Part shown: in pieces, positions 1-7,009 of the stretch
Position numbering within the stretch: position 1 is the stretch's first letter
How the letters are laid out: every line of letters starts with the position of its first letter
Source of the DNA: Muribaculaceae bacterium
GTDB taxonomy: Bacteria > Bacteroidota > Bacteroidia > Bacteroidales > Muribaculaceae
Direction of reading: 5' to 3'
NCBI GenBank assembly: GCA_009775225.1
Contig: VSPE01000062.1
Coordinates: 1-8,743, forward strand
DNA: 8,743 nucleotides
Made by a program: the position numbers and the translations under genes
Notes under the pieces: model-generated
Database searches by the model: none
What the model was told of the DNA's origin: nothing
What the model saw: only the letters and a program-made list of their open reading frames with translations

Positions 1-153
1 GAAACTTAATTTCGACTCTCCTAAAAATGCGTTCTTCCGACAAATCGCTAATTTTGCACTTGCCAGTTGAGAGTAGGTAACAATTAAATCTCCCCCTTCA
101 TAAAATACTCGTTTTTTTCTTTCTGAAAGGCTTGGAGAAGTCGGCAAATATTC
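1..153 (-). other. Open minus-strand reading stretch at the left edge, doubtful coding
   Basis: Reading leftwards from a TAA at 156-154, 51 codons stay open to the window edge. They include a hydrophilic start (ERKKRVFYEGGDLIVTYSQL at roughly residues 11-30) and end in LGESKLSF. There is no ATG in frame; the only conventional alternative start is TTG at 147-145, with no recognisable minus-strand promoter ahead of it. The stretch also overlaps the operon promoter. With uniform base composition a run this long has roughly a one in ten chance per frame, so it is not strong evidence. It could be the 5' part of a divergent gene, a remnant, or chance. Confidence 0.18.
49..56 (+). promoter_or_regulatory. 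Possible second, upstream -7 box
   Basis: TAATTTTG matches the Bacteroidetes -7 consensus, but the upstream -33 position offers only ATG at 27-29 (19-nt spacer) in place of TTG. It could be a weaker distal promoter for the same operon or a chance match in A+T-rich DNA. The rest of positions 1-131 shows no complete gene; an open minus-strand stretch there is listed separately. Confidence 0.25.
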
Positions 154-162
154 TTACTTTTG
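132..162 (+). promoter_or_regulatory. Bacteroidetes-type promoter of the lplA-gcv-lpdA operon
   Basis: A perfect -7 box TACTTTTG (TAnnTTTG) lies at 155-162, and TTG lies at 132-134, exactly 20 nt upstream, which fits the -33/-7 architecture of the Bacteroidetes primary sigma factor. Transcription should begin around 167-170, giving a leader of under 20 nt before the ATG at 187. This rules out upstream TTG starts such as the one at 160, which lies inside the -7 box, and leaves no room for a leader riboswitch. The start site itself is inferred, not measured. Confidence 0.7.
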
Positions 163-186
163 AGCGCACCAAAACGGAATGCGCCG

Positions 187-1191
187 ATGAAACACCTTTC
201 ACTGCCCGATGCAGCCCTTTGGCGTCGCCTGCCTTTCTACCTCGCAGCCGAGGAGTGGGCGGCCCGAGTTCTTCCACCCGACGATTATTTCTTCGCCTGG
301 CGAGTGGCTCCGACTGTAATCTGCGGGCGCAATCAGGATATGGCGGCCGAAGTCGACCTTGACTATTGCCGTACGCATGGTATCGATGTGGTGCGGCGTC
401 GCAGCGGAGGCGGTTGTGTATATGCCGACCGCAACAACTGGATGTTTTCCTATATCACTCCTTCCGATGATATAAGCACCACTTTTTCGCGCTATACACT
501 TCTGGTGTCGGATATGCTGCGCAGTCTCGGTTTCGATGCGCGGCCTACTGGACGCAATGATATTGTTATTGACGACCGTAAAGTGTCGGGCAATGCCTTC
601 TATCACATTCCGGGGCGCTCAATTGTACATGGCACAATGCTTTTCGATGTGGATATGGCCACCATGGGACGAGCCATTACTCCTTCGCGCTCCAAGCTGG
701 AGTCGAAGCGCGTGCACTCCGTGCAGTCGCGTGTGACTTGCCTGCGGGTCGAAGGTATCGACATGAATGTGGCTGCCTTTGGTCGCTATGCTATTGAGTA
801 CATCTGCGGTACCGATGTCTATGCGGTAGGTGTCGGCGAGCTTGAGCAGATAGAGCGTATCGAACAGACTTATTACAGCCCGGAGTTTCTTCATGGTAGA
901 ATGTCGTCGGCAGAACAGACTGCCGACAGTGGCGTGATACGCCGTGCCGGACGTATTGACGGTGTAGGAGAGATTGACCTGCACATACGGCTTGACAATG
1001 TCGGCCGGATAAGTTCGGTCAACATTTCGGGCGATTTCTTCGTTTTATCAGAGCTTGACAAAGCCGTTGTGCGACATCTGAGGGGTGTGCCGTTCACACC
1101 TGCCGATGTGGGTAAAGCTCTTGCCGGAGTCGACTGCGGTGCCATTGCCGGTCTTACGGCCGAGAGTTTATATCGCCTTATCTATCCTTAA
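187..1191 (+). CDS. lplA: Lipoate-protein ligase A
   Basis: LplA activates free lipoate with ATP to lipoyl-AMP and transfers it to a lysine of a lipoyl domain in the cytoplasm; here the obvious acceptor is the GcvH encoded two genes downstream. The 334-residue protein shows the family signature RRRSGGGCVY at residues 70-79, followed by DRNNWMFSY, the GRND block near 122-125, and KVSGNA with the probable catalytic lysine at 132 (equivalent to Lys133 of E. coli LplA). The segment HGTMLFD (148-154) and the KLESKRVHSV block (170-179) are also typical. About 90 residues at the end form the accessory C-terminal domain, so this is a full two-domain ligase, not a LipB-like octanoyltransferase. ATG at 187 is chosen because the promoter's expected start site falls between it and the in-frame TTG at 160. 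It is first in the operon, 23 nt ahead of gcvT. Confidence 0.93.
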   Translation: MKHLSLPDAALWRRLPFYLAAEEWAARVLPPDDYFFAWRVAPTVICGRNQDMAAEVDLDYCRTHGIDVVRRRSGGGCVYADRNNWMFSYITPSDDISTTFSRYTLLVSDMLRSLGFDARPTGRNDIVIDDRKVSGNAFYHIPGRSIVHGTMLFDVDMATMGRAITPSRSKLESKRVHSVQSRVTCLRVEGIDMNVAAFGRYAIEYICGTDVYAVGVGELEQIERIEQTYYSPEFLHGRMSSAEQTADSGVIRRAGRIDGVGEIDLHIRLDNVGRISSVNISGDFFVLSELDKAVVRHLRGVPFTPADVGKALAGVDCGAIAGLTAESLYRLIYP

Positions 1192-1214
1192 TATTATACA
1201 CATAAATATATATC

Positions 1215-2297
1215 ATGAATAAACTAACCTGCCTGCACGAGCGCCATTGCGGCCTCGGAGCACAGATGTCGCCCTTTGCGGGCTACGACATGCCAATAGA
1301 ATACGAAGGTCTCGATGCGGAGCACCTTGCGGTACGCACCAAGGCAGGCCTCTTCGATGTGAGCCACATGGGCGAAGTCGATATTGACGGGCCCGATGCC
1401 GTGCGCTTTGTAAATCATATATTTACGGGCGACATAAGCGAGCTGCCGACAGGTCATGCCGTTTACGGTATGATGACCAACGAGCTGGGCGGAGTAGTGG
1501 ACGACCTTCTGGTGTATCGCAAGGGCGCCGACAGCTTTATGCTTGTAATCAACGCTGCCAATATCGACAAAGATATCGAGTGGATACGCCGCCATGCCGG
1601 CGCCTTCCATGTTGAGGTGCGCGACCGTTGCGCCGACTTCGGCCAGCTCGCCCTTCAGGGGCCCGACAGCGAGGCTGTAATGAAGGCCGCCTTGGGTATC
1701 GACGGCTCCGACCTTGGCTTCTATACTTTCAAGAGTCTCGACGACGGCACTATAGTGAGTCGCACCGGCTATACGGGTGAAGACGGTTTTGAAATATATG
1801 CCTCTCCGGCGGTAATAGTGGCGATGTGGGACAAGCTCATGGCTGCCGGCGTAAAACCATGTGGTCTCGGATGCCGCGACACCCTCCGTTTTGAGGCAGG
1901 GCTTCCGCTCTATGGCGACGAGCTTACTGACGACATCACTCCGCTCGAAGCCGGTCTCGGTATGTTTGTCAGTCTCGACAAACCAGGCGGATTTATTGGC
2001 TGCGAGGCTCTTAAGAAGCAGAAGGCCGAGGGGTTGCGCCGCAAGCTCGTAGGTCTTGCCATTGAAGGCGGCGCCACCGCACGCCACGGCTTCGAAGTCC
2101 TTGACCTCGACGGTGCCGTTATCGGCCATGTCACTACCGGCTATAATTCGCTCACGCTGGGTAAAAACATAGCGATGGCTCTTGTAGATGCCCGCTATGC
2201 ATCGCTCGGTACGGCTCTTCAGGTACGCATACGCCGCCGCACTGTGGCAGCCGAAGTTGTCAAAAAAAGATTTTACACTCCAAACTACAAAAAATAA
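1215..2297 (+). CDS. gcvT: Glycine cleavage system T-protein (aminomethyltransferase)
   Basis: GcvT takes the aminomethyl group carried on dihydrolipoyl-GcvH, releases ammonia and transfers the one-carbon unit to tetrahydrofolate, giving 5,10-methylene-THF. The 360-residue length is normal for the family. Family blocks are intact: FDVSHMGEV (47-55), GGVVDDLLVY with the conserved aspartates at 96-97, INAANIDKD (112-120), ALQGP (146-150), RTGYTGEDGFEIY (183-195), GLGCRDTLRFEAGLPLYG (217-234) and PLEAGLG (243-249). The tail EVVKKRFYTPNYKK resembles the usual C-terminal folate-domain ending. The start is preceded by an A+T-rich stretch and no Shine-Dalgarno, as is normal in Bacteroidetes. It is separated from gcvH by only 6 nt. 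No damage is seen. Confidence 0.97.
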   Translation: MNKLTCLHERHCGLGAQMSPFAGYDMPIEYEGLDAEHLAVRTKAGLFDVSHMGEVDIDGPDAVRFVNHIFTGDISELPTGHAVYGMMTNELGGVVDDLLVYRKGADSFMLVINAANIDKDIEWIRRHAGAFHVEVRDRCADFGQLALQGPDSEAVMKAALGIDGSDLGFYTFKSLDDGTIVSRTGYTGEDGFEIYASPAVIVAMWDKLMAAGVKPCGLGCRDTLRFEAGLPLYGDELTDDITPLEAGLGMFVSLDKPGGFIGCEALKKQKAEGLRRKLVGLAIEGGATARHGFEVLDLDGAVIGHVTTGYNSLTLGKNIAMALVDARYASLGTALQVRIRRRTVAAEVVKKRFYTPNYKK

Positions 2298-2303
2298 TCT
2301 GAA

Positions 2304-2678
2304 ATGAAAATCTATTATCTGCCCTCACACGAATACATCAAAGTAGAAGACAATATAGGCCTCGTAGGCATCAGCGTATACGCTGCCAAGCAGCTCGGAA
2401 CCGTTACTTATGTCGATATGCCCGAAGAAGGTGACGACGTGGAAAAGGAAGAGGTGTTCGGTGCTGTGGAGAGCCGCAAGGCCGCATCCGACCTTTTCGC
2501 TCCTGTATCCGGCGAGGTTCTGGAAGTGAACGAGGAACTTGCCGATAATCCGCGTCTTATAAACAACGCTCCTCTCGAGACCTGGATTATGAAAGTCAAA
2601 ATCAACGACCTCTCCGAGCTCGACGCCCTTATGGACGAGGCTGCCTATGCGGCTTACTGTGAGGGCCTTTCCCACTAA
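2304..2678 (+). CDS. gcvH: Glycine cleavage system H-protein (lipoyl carrier)
   Basis: GcvH is the small shuttle of the system; its lipoyl arm visits the P-, T- and L-proteins. The 124-residue protein has the lipoylation hairpin FGAVESRKAASDLFAPVSGE at residues 52-71, with the modified lysine at 59, followed by NEELADNPRLIN and a C-terminal ELDALMDEAAY segment, both typical. Oddities are near the N-terminus: the common HEW motif appears as HEY (residues 9-11), and the near-invariant GITDYA appears as GISVYA (22-27), losing the aspartate. The fold and lysine are preserved, so it should be functional, but it belongs to a less common branch. It sits between gcvT (6 nt) and gcvPA (32 nt) and is the likely substrate of the operon's LplA. 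Confidence 0.96.
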   Translation: MKIYYLPSHEYIKVEDNIGLVGISVYAAKQLGTVTYVDMPEEGDDVEKEEVFGAVESRKAASDLFAPVSGEVLEVNEELADNPRLINNAPLETWIMKVKINDLSELDALMDEAAYAAYCEGLSH

Positions 2679-2710
2679 TTCAGACATTCACGACCAAAAT
2701 CCTCCAGTAT

Positions 2711-4039
2711 ATGCACCCCTATCTGCCACATACCGAGGCCGACATCGCCGCCATGCTGCACAGCTGCGGTGCGGAGACGCTCGACGACCTGTATGCCGAT
2801 GTTCCACCTTCGCTCAGACTGAAAGAGCCGTACAGGCTGCCTGATGCCATGAGCGAGCCGGAGCTTGAACGCTTCTTTGCCTGCATAGCACATCAAAACC
2901 ATGAACGTATTATATTTGCCGGCGGCGGTTTCTATCACCACTATACGCCGGCGGCTGTTACGGCCATGACTTCGCGCTCTGAGTTCCTTACTGCATACAC
3001 TCCTTACCAGCCCGAAATATCACAAGGTACATTACAGTATATCTTCGAGTATCAGAGTATGATGTGTTCGCTTACCGGGCTTGATGTGAGCAACGCGTCG
3101 ATGTACGACGGCGCTTCTGCGACTGCCGAGGCTATGATTATGGCAGTGGCCGTGTCGCGCAGGAAACGTCGCGTACTTATCTCAGCCACTGTGGCCGAAG
3201 CTGTGGCACAAGTTGCGGCTACATATGCTTTCGGTGCAGGTATTACACTGGAGGTAATACCCGAGCACGCAGGTTCGACCGACCGAGAGAGTCTTGCACA
3301 GATGCTCGGCGCCGGCGACGTTGCCGGAGTAATTGTTGCGTCGCCCAATCGCTTCGGTATCATCGAGGATTACAGCGGGTTGGCCGATATGTGCCATGCC
3401 GCCAAATCGCTCCTGATTATGAACTGTCATGCCTCGACTCTCGGAGTGCTTCGATCGCCTGCCGAGTGGGGTGCCGATATAGCTTGTGGTGAAGCTCAGT
3501 CGCTGGGTATGCCATTGAACTATGGCGGCCCGTATCTTGGCTATCTGTGCTGTACCAAGTCACTTATGCGCAAGATGCCAGGGCGCATTGTTGGCGCTAC
3601 GGTCGACTCGGAAGGACGTCGCGCGTTTGTGCTCACGCTTCAGGCCCGCGAGCAGCATATACGCCGTCAGAAAGCGACATCGAACATCTGCTCCAATCAG
3701 GGCATAATGACGCTTCATGTCGCAGCATATCTCAGCCTCATGGGTGCGGAAGGGCTGCGTAGAGTCAACGAGCTGAGCTATCGAGCGGCCCATACTCTTG
3801 CCGAGCGGCTGTGCGCTACCGGCAAGGTGCGTATGCGCTATCTCGACAGCCCTTATCTAAACGAGTTCGTGGTGGAGACTGTCGAGCCGCTCGATGCCGA
3901 CACCATGCTGGGCGCTCTTGATGTCGAAGGTATCCTCGGAGGCATCCGCCTTTCGGATAATGCCGTTCTTATTGCGGCTACAGAGATGTGCTCACCTGCC
4001 GATATTGAGCGTTATGTGAAAACAATCGAAAAACTTTGA
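2711..4039 (+). CDS. gcvPA: Glycine dehydrogenase (decarboxylating) subunit 1, split P-protein
   Basis: This is the N-terminal half of the P-protein; together with GcvPB it forms the PLP enzyme that decarboxylates glycine and loads the remaining aminomethyl group onto lipoyl-GcvH. The 442-residue length is normal for the free-standing subunit. Diagnostic blocks are YLPHTEADIAAML (4-16), GGGFYHHYTP (71-80), FLTAYTPYQPEISQGTLQ (92-109) and NASMYDGASATAEA (128-141), with GGIRLSDNAVLIAATEMCSP near the C-terminus. It carries no PLP lysine of its own, as expected for this half. The stop is followed after 3 nt by gcvPB, implying translational coupling and 1:1 synthesis. Well-studied Bacteroides and Porphyromonas, as far as I recall, carry a fused gcvP, so the split form is notable. 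Confidence 0.96.
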   Translation: MHPYLPHTEADIAAMLHSCGAETLDDLYADVPPSLRLKEPYRLPDAMSEPELERFFACIAHQNHERIIFAGGGFYHHYTPAAVTAMTSRSEFLTAYTPYQPEISQGTLQYIFEYQSMMCSLTGLDVSNASMYDGASATAEAMIMAVAVSRRKRRVLISATVAEAVAQVAATYAFGAGITLEVIPEHAGSTDRESLAQMLGAGDVAGVIVASPNRFGIIEDYSGLADMCHAAKSLLIMNCHASTLGVLRSPAEWGADIACGEAQSLGMPLNYGGPYLGYLCCTKSLMRKMPGRIVGATVDSEGRRAFVLTLQAREQHIRRQKATSNICSNQGIMTLHVAAYLSLMGAEGLRRVNELSYRAAHTLAERLCATGKVRMRYLDSPYLNEFVVETVEPLDADTMLGALDVEGILGGIRLSDNAVLIAATEMCSPADIERYVKTIEKL

Positions 4040-4042
4040 GCC

Positions 4043-5500
4043 ATGAACAAGCGTCTTTACTCCAATCTCATATTCGAGCTTTCGCAGAGAGGCCGTCGTG
4101 GCTACAGTCTGCCGGACTACAATTATGCCTGCACATCCATGAATTTGCCAGGCTCGCTTCTCCGTGCCGAAGCGCCAGAACTTCCGGAAGTGGATGAGCC
4201 GACGGTTGTGCGTCACTATACCAACTCAAGCAACAACAATTTCGGTGTCGACACAGGTTTTTATCCCTTGGGGTCGTGCACAATGAAGTATAACCCGAAA
4301 ATCAACGAGGCTATGGTCGGGCGTTGCGGTATCGCCAATCTGCACCCCTCCCAGAGCACGGCCTCGGTGCAGGGCGCACTGCGCGTCTATCGTACTCTCG
4401 AGCAATATCTTGCCGAGATAGGAGGCATGGCAGAGTTTACTCTCAATCCCTTTGCGGGCGCACACGGTGAGTATTGCGGTCTCATGGTGATAAAGGCATA
4501 TCACCTTTCGCGTGGCGATGATGCCCGTACAAAAGTAATTGTGCCCGTTTCGGCTCACGGCACCAATCCGGCGAGCGCCGCTATGGCAGGCTTTGAAATT
4601 GTTGAAGTTGAGTGCCTGTCTGACGGAACCGTCGATATTGACGATTTCCGTTCCAAACTCGACGATGCTGTGGCGGCGGTGATGCTCACAAATCCGAACA
4701 CTGTGGGCATGTTCGAGAAAAATATTCCGCAGATAGCCGAAGCAGTGCATGCCGCCGGTGCGCTGCTGTACTACGACGGAGCAAACCTCAACCCTATGCT
4801 TGGCGTGGCTCGTCCCGGCGACATGGGTTTCGATGTGATGCACATCAATCTGCACAAAACGTTCTCTACTCCTCATGGCGGTGGCGGCCCCGGAGCAGGC
4901 CCCGTAGGTGTCCGCAAAGGTCTTGAAGCATTTTTGCCTAACCCGAGGGTGGTGGAGTGCGCTGACGGTACTCTCGACGTGGCCGACGGCGAATACGGTT
5001 TCGGCCGACTGGGTGCATGGCTCGGAAACTTTGCCGTGTATGTAAAGGCTCTGGCCTATATCCTTACTATGGGGCCAGACGGACTTGGCAAGGTTGGCCC
5101 GCTGGCGACCCTCAACGCCAACTATGTGATGCACGCCCTCTCCGACCTCTATCTCCAGCCGATTGAAGGCCCGTGCAAACACGAGTTTGTATTCGACGGT
5201 ATCAGAGACAAGAGTACGGGCGTTACTACGCTAAATATTGCCAAGGCTCTGCTCGACTATGACTTCCACGCTCCTACTATCTACTTCCCCTTGCTTTTCC
5301 ATGAATCGCTGATGATAGAGCCGACCGAAACCGAGTCGAAGGAAACACTCGATGCTTTTGTTGATGTTATGCGTAAGATTGCCGTCGACGCCGTTTCAGA
5401 GCCGGACAAGGTGAAGGGGGCGCCGTATACAACCCCTGTAACACACCCCGACGAAGACGAGGCTGCATTGAACCCGATAGTGAAATTCAAAGATTTATGA
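4043..5500 (+). CDS. gcvPB: Glycine dehydrogenase (decarboxylating) subunit 2, split P-protein
   Basis: This is the C-terminal, PLP-binding half of the P-protein. The 485-residue length is normal for GcvPB. The Schiff-base lysine is Lys272 in HINLHKTFSTPHGGGGPGAG (268-287), followed by the glycine-rich loop characteristic of the family. Other hallmarks are GVDTGFYPLGSCTMKYNPK (68-86), HPSQ (101-104), AGAHGEYCGL (138-147), PVSAHGTNPASAAMAGF (168-184), MLTNPNTVGMFE (214-225) and YYDGANLNPMLG (243-254). The tail PYTTPVTHPDEDEAALNP is also typical. The last codons overlap the start of lpdA by 4 nt (ATGA), a standard stop/start coupling arrangement. No frameshift or missing motif is seen. Confidence 0.97.
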   Translation: MNKRLYSNLIFELSQRGRRGYSLPDYNYACTSMNLPGSLLRAEAPELPEVDEPTVVRHYTNSSNNNFGVDTGFYPLGSCTMKYNPKINEAMVGRCGIANLHPSQSTASVQGALRVYRTLEQYLAEIGGMAEFTLNPFAGAHGEYCGLMVIKAYHLSRGDDARTKVIVPVSAHGTNPASAAMAGFEIVEVECLSDGTVDIDDFRSKLDDAVAAVMLTNPNTVGMFEKNIPQIAEAVHAAGALLYYDGANLNPMLGVARPGDMGFDVMHINLHKTFSTPHGGGGPGAGPVGVRKGLEAFLPNPRVVECADGTLDVADGEYGFGRLGAWLGNFAVYVKALAYILTMGPDGLGKVGPLATLNANYVMHALSDLYLQPIEGPCKHEFVFDGIRDKSTGVTTLNIAKALLDYDFHAPTIYFPLLFHESLMIEPTETESKETLDAFVDVMRKIAVDAVSEPDKVKGAPYTTPVTHPDEDEAALNPIVKFKDL

Positions 5501-6810
5501 CTCAGTACGACCTTATCGTAATAGGTGCCGGCCCCGGAGGTGTGGAGGCAGCTGCTCTGGCTGCGCGCCGGGGGCTGAAAGTCGCTCTTGTAGAGAAGGA
5601 TTTGGCTGGCGGCACCTGTCTGAACAGAGGGTGTGTCCCCACAAAATGCCTCTGTGCTTCCGCCGAAAGGCTGCATGAAATTCGCTCGGCTGAGGATTTC
5701 GGCATCGTAGTAGGAGAGGTGACGGCGCACTATGACAAGGCACATGCCCGTGCCCGCGAAATAGTAGACACACTGCGCGGCGATTTATTTTCTTCATTGG
5801 CCGACGTGGAGCAGATACAGGGTGAGGCACGGCTCGGCGAGGGCAATACTGTATTCGCCGGGGGCCACTTTATGAAAGCGCGCCGCATAATCATTGCCAC
5901 CGGCTCGCGGCCGGCTCCTTTTCCTTGTGAAGGCGGGGAGTTGGCCGGAAACAGCGACACTTTCCTTGCTTCCGCCATACTTCCGGGAAGTGCGGTCATT
6001 GTCGGCGGCGGCGTCATAGGGCTTGAGCTGGCATCAATCATGTGTGAGTTCGGTACCGAAGTCACAGTGCTTGAGTTCTGCCGTGAAATTTTGCCGGGTT
6101 TCGATTCGGAGATTGCCAGACGGCTGAACAAGGCTTTGTCTCGCCGTGGTGTGAAAATCATCACTTCGGCAAAGGCAACCCGCCTCAGAGAAGCGTCTGA
6201 CGGTCGCCTCACACTCGAATACGAAGGCAAGAAAGGGCCGGCAATACTTACCGCAGAAAAGGTGTATGGAGCCGTAGGGCGTCGGCCGGTATTGCCCAAC
6301 GGACTTGCCGAAGCCGGCGTACAGCTCGACAGTCGTGGATATATTGTCGTCGACTCCTCATTCCGTACATCCGCACCAGGTATTTATGCCATAGGCGACG
6401 TAAACGGAACCTGTATGCTTGCACATGCAGCATCGGCACAGGCACGGATTGTGTCGGGGCAGACAGATTGCGTAGGCTGTGTTCCGTCGGTGGTATTCAC
6501 CATTCCCGAGTGTGCATCGGTAGGACTGACCGCCGAAAGTGCCGAGGGATTGTCTGCGGTAAAAATTCCGTATGGAGCAAATTCCAAAGCGATGGCAGCC
6601 GGTACTGCCGACGGATTTGTGAAAATTGTGTACAACGAACAGCGGCAAGTGGTAGGGTGTCAGATACTCGGCGCTCATGCTGCCGACCTTATCAGCGAGG
6701 CGGCGATAATCATCGACGCCGGATATACGTTAGACCGTTTGGCCTCGTTTACAGTGAGTGCTCATCCGGGTCTTTCCGAACTCATCCAGCAGGCCGCCGC
6801 TTCGGTATAG
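5497..6810 (+). CDS. lpdA: Dihydrolipoyl dehydrogenase (L-protein / E3)
   Basis: This flavoprotein reoxidises the dihydrolipoyl arm of GcvH and passes electrons through a redox-active disulphide and FAD to NAD+. An N-terminal FAD-binding fingerprint (IVIGAGPGGVEAA, 7-19) is followed by GGTCLNRGCVPTK (38-50), with the disulphide cysteines 41 and 46. ATGSRP (134-139) and the NAD-binding GGGVIGLE (170-177) come next, then the second FAD motif GIYAIGDVNG (295-304). The catalytic His-Glu pair is His423 and Glu428 in SAHPGLSE, where the usual threonine after proline is glycine. At 437 residues it is slightly shorter than most E3 proteins. It could in principle also serve 2-oxoacid dehydrogenases, but its place as last gene of the operon, overlapping gcvPB by 4 nt, points to glycine cleavage. 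Confidence 0.95.
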   Translation: MTQYDLIVIGAGPGGVEAAALAARRGLKVALVEKDLAGGTCLNRGCVPTKCLCASAERLHEIRSAEDFGIVVGEVTAHYDKAHARAREIVDTLRGDLFSSLADVEQIQGEARLGEGNTVFAGGHFMKARRIIIATGSRPAPFPCEGGELAGNSDTFLASAILPGSAVIVGGGVIGLELASIMCEFGTEVTVLEFCREILPGFDSEIARRLNKALSRRGVKIITSAKATRLREASDGRLTLEYEGKKGPAILTAEKVYGAVGRRPVLPNGLAEAGVQLDSRGYIVVDSSFRTSAPGIYAIGDVNGTCMLAHAASAQARIVSGQTDCVGCVPSVVFTIPECASVGLTAESAEGLSAVKIPYGANSKAMAAGTADGFVKIVYNEQRQVVGCQILGAHAADLISEAAIIIDAGYTLDRLASFTVSAHPGLSELIQQAAASV

Positions 6811-6820
6811 AAAAATCTGG

Positions 6821-6842
6821 ACTTCAAGCTTGAACTTGAAGT
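6821..6842. repeat. Perfect 8-bp inverted repeat just after lpdA
   Basis: ACTTCAAG (6821-6828) and CTTGAAGT (6835-6842) form an 8-bp stem with a 6-nt loop. The palindrome TTCAAGCTTGAA at 6823-6834 overlaps it and would compete. It lies 10 nt past the lpdA stop, with no T-run after it, so it may stabilise the 3' end of the mRNA or be the first part of a two-hairpin terminator region. Confidence 0.45.
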
Positions 6843-6855
6843 AACTCACAATTTT

Positions 6856-6889
6856 GTGCGCCCTCCTGGTAATTCGCCTGAGGGCGCAC
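6856..6889 (+). terminator. Probable terminator of the lplA-gcv-lpdA operon
   Basis: GTGCGCCCTC (6856-6865) and GAGGGCGCAC (6880-6889) are perfectly complementary, giving a strong G+C-rich 10-bp stem with a 14-nt loop. An AATTTT precedes it and a T-rich, not uninterrupted, tail (ATTACTTATTACTTATTTTATT) follows over 6890-6911. It also lies 12 nt past the stop of the minus-strand microprotein gene, so it may serve convergent transcripts from both sides. Confidence 0.6.
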
Positions 6890-6901
6890 ATTACTTATTA
6901 C

Positions 6902-7009
6902 TTATTTTATTCCGTTTTTTCTGCGATTATAGCTTCGGTGGGCACGGCCACCGATAAGAGCGCCTAAGACGGCGCCTGCGAGAGGGAGAAGGATAAAGAC
7001 TGTTTTCAT
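6902..7009 (-). CDS. Unrecognised 35-residue single-span membrane microprotein
   Basis: This is an ATG-started minus-strand frame of 35 codons plus TAA. The protein begins MKTVFILLPLAGAVLGALIG, a continuous hydrophobic segment (about residues 4-21) with small residues spaced as G12-x3-G16-x3-G20, like a helix-packing glycine zipper. The remainder (GRAHRSYNRRKNGIK) is very basic, which by the positive-inside rule predicts a cytoplasmic C-terminus and an extracytoplasmic N-terminus. Codon choice (GGC, GCC, GTC, CTC, CGC) resembles the flanking operon, and the stretch is more G+C-rich than the DNA on either side. No Shine-Dalgarno is seen, as is usual here. A -7-like TCGTTTTG sits upstream at 7063-7056 on the minus strand, one mismatch from consensus but with no matching -33. 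Function is unknown; it is convergent with lpdA and divergent from the methyltransferase gene. Confidence 0.55.
   Translation of the reverse strand: MKTVFILLPLAGAVLGALIGGRAHRSYNRRKNGIK

Noticed and set aside
160..186. Upstream TTG start that would lengthen LplA by nine residues
   Set aside because: The TTG is part of the -7 promoter box and would not be on the transcript; homologues start at the residues encoded from 187.
1..186. Glycine riboswitch ahead of the operon
   Set aside because: The best promoter is downstream of where an aptamer would have to be and the leader is under 20 nt; no tandem aptamer-like helices were seen.
1224..2129. 301-codon open frame on the minus strand inside gcvT
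   Set aside because: It lies antisense to a gene with complete T-protein motifs and reflects the G+C-rich codon bias of the real gene; the translation shows no domain.
4226..5182. 318-codon open frame on the minus strand inside gcvPB
   Set aside because: Antisense shadow of a fully conserved PLP enzyme gene; histidine- and arginine-rich translation without motifs.
5730..6299. 189-codon minus-strand frame inside lpdA
   Set aside because: Antisense shadow of the conserved NAD/FAD-binding region; no promoter or plausible product.
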